From the NCBI GenBank assembly GCA_902784045.1, contig CACZTE010000175.1, forward strand, positions 1 to 5,853: a stretch of DNA of 5,853 bases, read 5' to 3'. Below are positions 1 to 5,853 of this stretch, piece by piece (the first letter of the stretch is position 1; each line of letters opens with the position of its first letter). The DNA is from an uncultured Eubacterium sp. (lineage in GTDB: Bacteria > Bacillota > Clostridia > Eubacteriales > Eubacteriaceae). The translations under genes and the position numbers were made by a program. Below the pieces are notes generated by a model. The model made no database searches and was not told the DNA's origin. It saw only the letters and a program-made list of their open reading frames with translations.

Positions 1-22
1 ATGGCTGTTCCGAGCTTGACCT

Positions 23-574
23 ATGCACATCATTGTCATCTTTCCGAAAGCGGAAGCGGCAAAAAAGGTAAGGGACATTTTAATCCGGGCGGGTTATCAC
101 GATGTCAAAACATGCACGACCATCGCGGCAGCGCGAAGCTTCGCCCAGACCTTTGAGGAAGGATTAATCATAGCCTATTACAGGCTTCCCGATGAGTCCG
201 CCATCCAGTTATACGAAGATCTTTACGCCGGATTTCAAATGATCATTACAGGACCTGCGGATGTGCTTGAAGACTATGCTCGGGACGATGTGCTTATGCT
301 GGCGATGCCCTTCCACAAAAGCGAACTGCTCTCTACGGTAGAGACACTCTTGGGAAACCGCGCTTATCGGACAAAGCGCCAGCTTTCCGGAAAAAGTGCC
401 AGGCCTGTTTCGGAACATAAAATCATCGAAAGCGCTAAGGCACTTCTGATTGAGCGCAATCGTCTTACCGAGGAACAGGCCCATCGCTTTTTACAAAAGG
501 CAAGCATGAATCGAGGATTGACTTTGGTCCAAGCCGCGCAAATTGTCTTAAACACCCTTGATGAAACCTCATAA
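23..574 (+). CDS. ANTAR-domain antitermination regulator with a degenerate receiver domain
   Basis: The 183-residue protein has two parts. Residues 2-110 have the pattern of a response-regulator receiver, but the phosphorylation site is gone: the acidic pair after strand 1 is replaced by F7-P8, the acceptor aspartate aligns with Y52 (in IIAYYRLPDES), and the conserved lysine aligns with M95 (in MPFHKSEL). T76 is retained. A short basic, proline-containing linker (111-131) leads to an ANTAR domain at 132-177, with the typical AK.LL..R, TE..AH and final helix ending IVL. ANTAR domains bind RNA hairpins in nascent transcripts and prevent termination; AmiR and NasR are the studied examples. ATG 23 is the only usable start ahead of strand 1, because an in-frame TGA lies at 17-19, and no clear Shine-Dalgarno is visible. 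Position just ahead of gltB suggests nitrogen control (inferred). Family assignment is firm; signal and RNA target are unknown. Confidence 0.92.
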   Translation: MHIIVIFPKAEAAKKVRDILIRAGYHDVKTCTTIAAARSFAQTFEEGLIIAYYRLPDESAIQLYEDLYAGFQMIITGPADVLEDYARDDVLMLAMPFHKSELLSTVETLLGNRAYRTKRQLSGKSARPVSEHKIIESAKALLIERNRLTEEQAHRFLQKASMNRGLTLVQAAQIVLNTLDETS

Positions 575-576
575 AC

Positions 577-588
577 CGGATGAATCCG
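577..588 (+). repeat. Small perfect inverted repeat in the regulator-gltB gap
   Basis: CGGA and TCCG form a 4-bp stem around a TGAA tetraloop; the palindrome extends to CGGAT/ATCCG if the loop is ignored. It begins two bases after the regulator's stop codon and is followed by an A-rich run, not a T-run, so it is not an intrinsic terminator. Read with only three C/G pairs it has a six-base loop, ATGAAT. This has the A at loop position 1 expected of ANTAR target hairpins, but position 4 is A where G is expected. A repeat this short can arise by chance. Confidence 0.3.
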
Positions 589-616
589 AAAAAAAACGAA
601 AGTACGGCAAAACAAT

Positions 617-3600
617 ATGATGAAACAATTAATCAAACAATACGAACAACTCAAAACAGAAAAAGATGCCTGCGGTATCGGAGCGGTGGTCAGTATCACC
701 GGCAAACAGAATCACCTGGTCCTTTCAGAGGCCCTCAATATCGTCGAGAAGCTTGAACACCGCGCCGGAAAGGACGCCACCGGAAAAGTCGGTGACGGTG
801 TCGGAATTCTGACGCAAATTTCCCATGACTTTTTTAAACCGGTTGCGGCAAAGCAGGGCATCGACCTGCGTGAAGCGGGAGATTACGGCATCGGTATGTT
901 CTTCTTTCCTCAGGATCAACTCAAGCGAACTTTCGCGAAAAGGATGTTTGAGGTCATCATCGAAAAAGAAGGGCTTAAGCTGCTGGGATGGCGAGATGTG
1001 CCGGTTCGACCGGACATTCTGGGAGAACCGGCGACTATCAGTATGCCGCACATCATGCAATGTTTTATTGAAAGACCTGAGTGTCGGCAGCGCGGCATCG
1101 ACTTTGACAGACGTCTGTACGTCATCCGGCGTGAATTTGAGCAAAGCGCCGAAGACACTTATATCTGCTCTCTTTCATCGCGTACGATTGTCTATAAAGG
1201 CATGTTCCTCGTCGGACAACTCAGGGCATTTTATGATGATCTCAGAGACGAACGCTATCAGACCGCGGTAGCGATTGTTCACTCCCGTTTTTCAACCAAT
1301 ACGACACCTTCCTGGGAACGGGCGCATCCTTATCGAATGATTGCCCATAACGGAGAAATCAACACTATCCGAGGAAATATCGACCGTATGTTCGCCAGAG
1401 AAGAAACCATGAACAGCAAGATTTTCAAAGAAGATATTGATAAAATCTATCCGGTCATCGGGAATGTGGCTTCGGATTCGGCGATGATGGATAACACGCT
1501 TGAATTTTTGGTTATGAATGGGATGCCTATGCCGCTGGCGATGATGATTTTGGTACCGGAACCGTGGAAGCACAATGGCCTAATGTCCAGAAACAAAAAA
1601 GATTTTTATCATTATTACTCGACGATGATGGAACCCTGGGATGGCCCTGCCGCGCTGCTTTTTACCGATGGCGAAACCTTTGGCGCGACACTGGATCGCA
1701 ACGGCCTTCGGCCTTCAAGGTACATTGTGACGGATGATGGCAGGCTAATTTTATCATCAGAGGCCGGAGTGATTGATGTGGACGAAGCGCATATCGTTAA
1801 AAAATCACGGCTGGAACCCGGCAAAATGTTGATCATCGATACCAAGAAGGGCAAGATTATTTCCGATGAGGTTTGTAAGAACCGGTACGCAAGTCAAAAG
1901 CCCTACGGTGAGTGGATCGACTTAAATCTTTTGCGGCTCAGAGATCTTCATATCCCTAATCAGAAAATTCCTGTTCACACGCAAACTGAGCGTGATAAGC
2001 TTTACCGTGCCTTCGGATATACCTATGAAGATGTTTTTGAACAGATTATGCCAATGGCGAGAACGGGAAACGAGCCGATTATGTCCATGGGACATGATGT
2101 TCCTCTTGCGGTTCTATCGGATAAACATCCACCGCTGTTTCATTACTTTAAACAGCTCTTTGCCCAGGTAACCAATCCGCCGATTGACGCGCTCAGGGAA
2201 AAAACGGTTACTGACACAACCGTAACCATTGGATCTGACGGCGATCTTTTGGGCGACAAAGCGGAAAATTGCCGCGTACTTGAGATTGATCATCCGATTT
2301 TAACCGAAACGGATTTACTCAAAATCCGCAATCTGGATGATGAGGGCTTTCGGACGAAAACCATTCCACTTCTCTACTATAAACACACATCGCTGTCTCA
2401 TGCCCTCCGGCAGTTAAATATCGCTATCGACCGGGCAGCGGCAGAAGGCAAAAATATCATCATCCTTTCGGATCGGGGCATCGATGAAAACCACGTTGCC
2501 ATCCCATCGTTGCTGGCTGTCTCTTCGGTGGAACAACATTTGGTCGAAACCAAGAAGCGAACAGCGGTTTCACTCATTCTAGAAAGCGGTGAACCCAGAG
2601 ACGTCCATCAAATGGCCGCGCTGCTTGGTTTCGGTGCCCGAGCAGTCAATCCCTATTTGGCTCACGAATGTATCGGAGAACTCATAGATTCGGGTTTACT
2701 TAACAAAGATACCCACACGGCTATTGGAGATTACGACAAGGCACTTCTCGCCGGCGTTGTAAAGACCGCGGCCAAAATGGGAATCTCAACCCTTCAGTCT
2801 TATCAATCGGCACGTATTTTCGAAGCCATCGGGCTTAGCCGGGAAGTGACGGACAAATATTTTATGGGAACAGGATCGGTGATTGGCGGCATCGACATTT
2901 CGGATATTGAAGAGGATGTGGCTTTTCGCCACGATCATGCCTTTGATCCTCTCGGGCTTCCTGTTGACGCCTCCTTGGACTCTACGGGATTTCACAGTCT
3001 TCGAAGCGGGAACGACGCCGAAGATCATATGTACAATCCCAAAACTCTGATTTTGTTACAACAGGCGGTTCGGGAAGCTAATTACGAAAAATTCAAAGCC
3101 TACAGTGCTATTGTCGATCATCCCGATCATCCGCACACTATTCGGGGATTGATTGATTTTGCGCCGCAGAATAAACCGATTGACATTGATGAAGTTGAAC
3201 CGGTTTCCGAGATTGTGAGGCGCTTTCAAATTGGCGCGATGTCCTATGGCTCCCTTTCCAAAGAAGCCCATACCTGTCTGGCCCGGGCGATGAACAGATT
3301 GGGCGGACGTTCCAACACCGGTGAAGGGGGAGAAGCGCCTGAACGATTTGACACAGAGGAAAACAGCGCTGTTAAACAGGTGGCTTCCGGCCGATTCGGC
3401 GTGACGAGTGCATATCTCAGCAGCGCGAAAGAAATTCAAATTAAAATGGCTCAAGGCGCTAAGCCGGGAGAAGGAGGTCATCTTCCCGGGAAGAAAGTTT
3501 ATCCATGGGTTGCCAGTGTACGATTTTCTACTCCCGGTGTGTCTCTCATTTCACCTCCGCCGCATCATGATATTTATTCCATCGAAGATTTGGCTGAATT

Positions 3601-5149
3601 GATTTACGATCTCAAAAACGCCAACAAAAACGCGCGCATTTCCGTCAAATTGGTATCCGAGCCCGGTGTCGGAACCATCGCCGCCGGAGTGGCTAAAGCC
3701 GGCGCGCAGGTCATTCTTATTTCGGGATATGACGGCGGAACGGGCGCGGCGCCCTATTCCTCCATTCATCACGCGGGACTTCCCTGGGAACTGGGCGTCA
3801 GGGAGGCGCATCAAAGTTTGATTAAGAGCGGTCTTCGCGAGCGCGTGGTGCTGGAAACCGACGGAAAACTCATGACCGGAAGAGATGTTGCCATCGCGGC
3901 GCTGTCCGGCGCCGAGGAATTCGGTTTCGCCACGGCGCCTTTGGTTGCCATTGGCTGCATGATGATGCGTGTTTGCGCGAAAGATACCTGTCCGGCCGGC
4001 ATTGCGACTCAGGATGAGAAATTACGGGCGCGCTTTGCCGGAAAACCCGAATATGTGATGCGGCTCATGCAATATAGCGCCGAAGAACTCCGGGAAATCA
4101 TGGCGTCTCTCGGGTTTAAAACCTTAAACGAGATGATTGGGCGAACAGATTGCCTGAAGCGCAGAGAGTCAGCTTCGCTGGCTCGAAAAGAAAAAGTCGA
4201 TATTGCCTCGCTTTTGCATGATGTTGACGGCGATAATCATGCCTGTCATTGCCGTCCGGAAAAAGCGATGAATTTTCATCTCGAAAAAACCCTTGATGAA
4301 TCGTTTTTAATTCCCGCTTTTCATCAATGTTTAGACAATAGAGAAATACCGAAAAGGTCGAAAAAAATCGATGTCAACGTAAGCACAACAGACCGCGCGT
4401 TCGGAACGCGTTTCGGCAGTGAAATCACCAAAGTCTATGGAGATAAACTGGAAGACGACAGCTTTATCATCAATGCCAAGGGCGGCGGCGGCCAATCCTT
4501 TGGTGCGTTCTTGCCCAAAGGTGTGGCCATTCGTTTGACGGGTGACGCCAATGACGGTTTTGGCAAAGGGCTTTCCGGCGGAAAACTTGTCATTAAGCCG
4601 CCGGCAAACGCGGGCTACAACGCCCATGACAATGTGATTGTCGGCAATGTTGCCCTTTACGGCGCGACGTCGGGAACGGCGTATGTTTGCGGGATTGCCG
4701 GTGAGCGTTTTATGGTTCGAAATTCCGGTGCTGTTGCCGTTTGCGAAGGCTGCGGAGATCACGGTCTTGAATACATGACAGGCGGCCGTGCGGTCATTCT
4801 CGGGATGACCGGCAAAAACTTCGCGGCAGGCATGAGCGGCGGTATCGCCTATGTCTATGATAAAGATCATACCCTCTATCTGCGCATGAATAAAGAAATG
4901 GACAGACTGAAAGAAGTAACAGAAAAATATGACATCGCTGAATTGAAATGCATTTTGACTGATTATGTCAATGCCACGAATTCGGTTTTCGCTAAAGACA
5001 TCCTTGATCATTTTGATGACTATCTGCCGGATTTTAAAAAAATCATTCCAAAAGATTATCAAGCCATGTTGTCAGCGATCAGCAGATTTGAAGAGCAGGG
5101 CATACCGCATGAACACGCGGTATATGAAGCGTTTTTATCAATGAATTAA
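617..5149 (+). CDS. gltB: Glutamate synthase (NADPH-type GOGAT), large (alpha) subunit
   Basis: This complete 1510-residue protein is the usual length for a bacterial GOGAT large subunit and runs through all its domains. Residues 19 to about 430 are the class II amidotransferase: nucleophile C19 in KDACGIG (residues 1-18 would be removed as a propeptide), then HSRFSTNTTPSW (222-233) and AHNGEINTIRGN (243-254). The central domain follows (about 470-780). The FMN-binding synthase barrel spans about 830-1200, with GAMSYGSLSKEAH (873-885), GGRSNTGEGGE (896-906) and SGYDGGTGAAP (1036-1046). C1114, C1120 and C1125, spaced C-x5-C-x4-C, are the 3Fe-4S ligands. The GXGXG beta-helix covers about 1255-1420. 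It hydrolyses glutamine, channels the ammonia, and makes glutamate from 2-oxoglutarate in the cytoplasm, using electrons from GltD. Two adjacent ATGs (617, 620) are possible starts; an in-frame TGA at 581-583 rules out anything longer. The Shine-Dalgarno is weak. No key residue appears to be missing. Confidence 0.98.
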   Translation: MMKQLIKQYEQLKTEKDACGIGAVVSITGKQNHLVLSEALNIVEKLEHRAGKDATGKVGDGVGILTQISHDFFKPVAAKQGIDLREAGDYGIGMFFFPQDQLKRTFAKRMFEVIIEKEGLKLLGWRDVPVRPDILGEPATISMPHIMQCFIERPECRQRGIDFDRRLYVIRREFEQSAEDTYICSLSSRTIVYKGMFLVGQLRAFYDDLRDERYQTAVAIVHSRFSTNTTPSWERAHPYRMIAHNGEINTIRGNIDRMFAREETMNSKIFKEDIDKIYPVIGNVASDSAMMDNTLEFLVMNGMPMPLAMMILVPEPWKHNGLMSRNKKDFYHYYSTMMEPWDGPAALLFTDGETFGATLDRNGLRPSRYIVTDDGRLILSSEAGVIDVDEAHIVKKSRLEPGKMLIIDTKKGKIISDEVCKNRYASQKPYGEWIDLNLLRLRDLHIPNQKIPVHTQTERDKLYRAFGYTYEDVFEQIMPMARTGNEPIMSMGHDVPLAVLSDKHPPLFHYFKQLFAQVTNPPIDALREKTVTDTTVTIGSDGDLLGDKAENCRVLEIDHPILTETDLLKIRNLDDEGFRTKTIPLLYYKHTSLSHALRQLNIAIDRAAAEGKNIIILSDRGIDENHVAIPSLLAVSSVEQHLVETKKRTAVSLILESGEPRDVHQMAALLGFGARAVNPYLAHECIGELIDSGLLNKDTHTAIGDYDKALLAGVVKTAAKMGISTLQSYQSARIFEAIGLSREVTDKYFMGTGSVIGGIDISDIEEDVAFRHDHAFDPLGLPVDASLDSTGFHSLRSGNDAEDHMYNPKTLILLQQAVREANYEKFKAYSAIVDHPDHPHTIRGLIDFAPQNKPIDIDEVEPVSEIVRRFQIGAMSYGSLSKEAHTCLARAMNRLGGRSNTGEGGEAPERFDTEENSAVKQVASGRFGVTSAYLSSAKEIQIKMAQGAKPGEGGHLPGKKVYPWVASVRFSTPGVSLISPPPHHDIYSIEDLAELIYDLKNANKNARISVKLVSEPGVGTIAAGVAKAGAQVILISGYDGGTGAAPYSSIHHAGLPWELGVREAHQSLIKSGLRERVVLETDGKLMTGRDVAIAALSGAEEFGFATAPLVAIGCMMMRVCAKDTCPAGIATQDEKLRARFAGKPEYVMRLMQYSAEELREIMASLGFKTLNEMIGRTDCLKRRESASLARKEKVDIASLLHDVDGDNHACHCRPEKAMNFHLEKTLDESFLIPAFHQCLDNREIPKRSKKIDVNVSTTDRAFGTRFGSEITKVYGDKLEDDSFIINAKGGGGQSFGAFLPKGVAIRLTGDANDGFGKGLSGGKLVIKPPANAGYNAHDNVIVGNVALYGATSGTAYVCGIAGERFMVRNSGAVAVCEGCGDHGLEYMTGGRAVILGMTGKNFAAGMSGGIAYVYDKDHTLYLRMNKEMDRLKEVTEKYDIAELKCILTDYVNATNSVFAKDILDHFDDYLPDFKKIIPKDYQAMLSAISRFEEQGIPHEHAVYEAFLSMN

Positions 5150-5157
5150 ACTAAATA

Positions 5158-5199
5158 TCTTTGGCTTTTAAATAACGACTGTGTCGTGAAAGCCCGAGA
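5158..5199 (+). promoter_or_regulatory. Predicted RNA stem-loop in the gltB-gltD spacer
   Basis: Three stacked inverted repeats fold on one axis. The inner stem is ACGAC (5175-5179) with GTCGT (5183-5187) around a TGT triloop. The middle stem is GGCTTT (5163-5168) with AAAGCC (5189-5194), separated from the inner one by six unpaired bases on the left and one on the right. A lower stem pairs 5158-5161 with 5196-5199 (one G-U) below a single T/C mismatch. All pairs were found by eye. The structure begins nine bases after the gltB stop and has no adjacent T-run. It could stabilise the mRNA end, adjust the gltB:gltD ratio, or be a protein-binding site. Folding energy and conservation were not tested. 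Confidence 0.4.
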
Positions 5200-5215
5200 C
5201 GGACGTATATTTTTT
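5180..5215 (+). terminator. Weak terminator-like hairpin with T-run, overlapping the preceding stem-loop
   Basis: Bases 5180-5187 can pair with 5199-5207 in eight pairs, two of them G-U, with G5201 bulged and an 11-base loop. TATTTTTT (5208-5215) follows at once, as in an intrinsic terminator. The stem is weak, so by itself it would probably cause little or partial termination. It uses the same bases (5183-5187) as the inner stem of the larger fold, so the two cannot form together. An operon-internal attenuator is possible but unproven; gltD clearly continues the operon. Confidence 0.2.
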
Positions 5216-5221
5216 AAAGTT

Positions 5222-5227
5222 AGGTGA
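5222..5227 (+). promoter_or_regulatory. Strong Shine-Dalgarno for gltD
   Basis: AGGTGA is fully complementary to part of the 16S rRNA 3' end and lies four bases before ATG 5232. It fixes that start: no other ATG, GTG or TTG lies in frame between it and the in-frame TGA at 5187-5189. It is much better than anything seen ahead of the two upstream genes. Confidence 0.8.
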
Positions 5228-5231
5228 AAAA

Positions 5232-5853
5232 ATGGATACGCAAATCGCGTTTTTAAAATACAGCAGAAAAGATAATCCCGAAACGCCTTGTAGCGAAAGA
5301 TTAAAAAATTTTGACGAATTTCACACTTTTTTGAGCGAAGAGGAAAGAAGAGAGCAGGCGAGGAGGTGTATGCACTGCGGTATACCGATGTGTCAGTCCG
5401 CGGTAGAACTGGATGGCATGATCACCGGTTGTCCGCTGCATAATTTGATTCCCGAATGGCAGGAGAATATTGCGTACGGTCATTCCGGACACGCCCTTGC
5501 CAGATTGTTAAAAACTAATAATTTTCCCGAATTTACCGGCGCGGTTTGTCCGGCGCTTTGTGAAAAAGCGTGTATTAACGGTGCTTACGGTGATGCGGTG
5601 AGTATACGCGACAATGAGCGGTTTCTGATTGAAAACGCCTTTAACAGCGAATTAATGACTCCCAACATTCCAAAAACCCGCAGCGGCAAAAAGGTCGCGG
5701 TCATCGGCAGCGGCCCCGCCGGTCTCGCGACGGCTGATAGTTTGAACAGACGGGGGCATCAGGTCAGCGTTTATGAGCAGGCCGATGAAATCGGCGGTCT
5801 GCTCATGTATGGCATTCCGAATATGAAACTCGATAAAGCCATCATCAAAAGGC
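5232..5853 (+). CDS. gltD: Glutamate synthase small (beta) subunit, 3' end beyond the window
   Basis: From ATG 5232 the frame stays open to the window edge, giving 207 full codons of a protein usually about 450-500 residues long. The N-terminal iron-sulfur domain shows C46, C49 and C54 in CMHCGIPMC, C67 in GCPLHNLIPEW, then TNNFPEFTGAVCPALCEKAC with C106, C110 and C114; these carry the two 4Fe-4S clusters in this family. The FAD-binding Rossmann fold begins at KKVAVIGSGPAGLA, with GxGxxG at 159-164 and E182 ending the second strand, followed by the GGLLMYGIP motif (188-196). The NAD(P)H-binding half is outside the window. GltD oxidises NAD(P)H on FAD and passes electrons to GltB. CGIPMC plus GCPLHN...IPEW favours true GltD over related flavoprotein subunits such as NfnB. 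It is the third gene of the operon, 82 nt after gltB. Confidence 0.97.
   Translation, partial: MDTQIAFLKYSRKDNPETPCSERLKNFDEFHTFLSEEERREQARRCMHCGIPMCQSAVELDGMITGCPLHNLIPEWQENIAYGHSGHALARLLKTNNFPEFTGAVCPALCEKACINGAYGDAVSIRDNERFLIENAFNSELMTPNIPKTRSGKKVAVIGSGPAGLATADSLNRRGHQVSVYEQADEIGGLLMYGIPNMKLDKAIIKR

Noticed and set aside
1..22. A possible 3' end of an upstream gene, with a TGA at 17-19 in the regulator's frame.
   Set aside because: Only five codons precede the stop and they match nothing I recognise. Another frame stays open to a TAA at 69-71, so the frame of any upstream gene cannot be decided.
4396..4410. Perfect 6-bp inverted repeat CGCGTT/AACGCG with a 3-base loop inside gltB.
   Set aside because: It lies in coding sequence for a conserved stretch (RAFGTR) at the start of the GXGXG domain, has no T-run after it, and is plausibly a result of local codon choice.
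4331..5062. A 243-codon open frame on the minus strand.
   Set aside because: It is antisense to the strongly conserved C-terminal domain of gltB, has no recognisable domain, and is best explained as a shadow of gltB codon use.
5162..5211. TATATT at 5206-5211 as the -10 box of a separate gltD promoter.
   Set aside because: No acceptable -35 box lies about 17 bases upstream (GTCGTG there). The TTGGCT at 5162-5167 is 38 bases away.
5150..5227. The gltB frame stays open for 25 codons past its TAA, to a TGA overlapping the gltD Shine-Dalgarno, hinting at stop-codon readthrough.
   Set aside because: GltB already has full family length and ends naturally. An open run of 25 codons is unremarkable, and no readthrough signal is visible.
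5301..5492. A 63-codon minus-strand open frame.
   Set aside because: It lies opposite the cysteine-rich, clearly coding N-terminus of gltD.

Overview
The window holds a bacterial nitrogen-assimilation operon read left to right on the + strand: a small ANTAR-domain RNA-binding regulator (23-574), the complete large subunit of NADPH-type glutamate synthase (gltB, 617-5149), and the first 207 codons of its small subunit (gltD, 5232 to the window edge). Almost every base is coding. The only gaps are 22 nt at the left edge, 42 nt between the regulator and gltB, and 82 nt between gltB and gltD.

The organism is most likely a member of the Firmicutes, probably class Clostridia, with a genome of intermediate G+C. 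This is inferred from protein style, not from a search. The regulator resembles the clostridial proteins that join a non-phosphorylatable receiver to an ANTAR domain. GltB has the variant LEHRAGKDATGKVGDGVGIL around its N-terminal active site. GltD has the insert-containing cysteine block CMHCGIPMC...GCPLHN that I associate with clostridial enzymes. The genus cannot be named from this window.

GltB and GltD together convert glutamine plus 2-oxoglutarate into two glutamates. GltD takes electrons from NAD(P)H through FAD and passes them via iron-sulfur clusters to FMN on GltB. GltB releases ammonia from glutamine at its N-terminal cysteine and channels it to the FMN site. The regulator sits directly upstream in the same direction. 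ANTAR proteins generally act by binding nascent RNA and preventing transcription termination, so its likely role is control of this operon or related nitrogen genes; that is inference from position.

I found no mobile element, CRISPR array, RNA gene or unknown protein system. The points worth a second look are the regulator's degenerate receiver, an elaborate fold with a competing terminator-like hairpin in the gltB-gltD gap, a small hairpin in front of gltB, and the contrast between weak ribosome-binding sites for the first two genes and a strong one for gltD. None amounts to clear evidence of a novel system.
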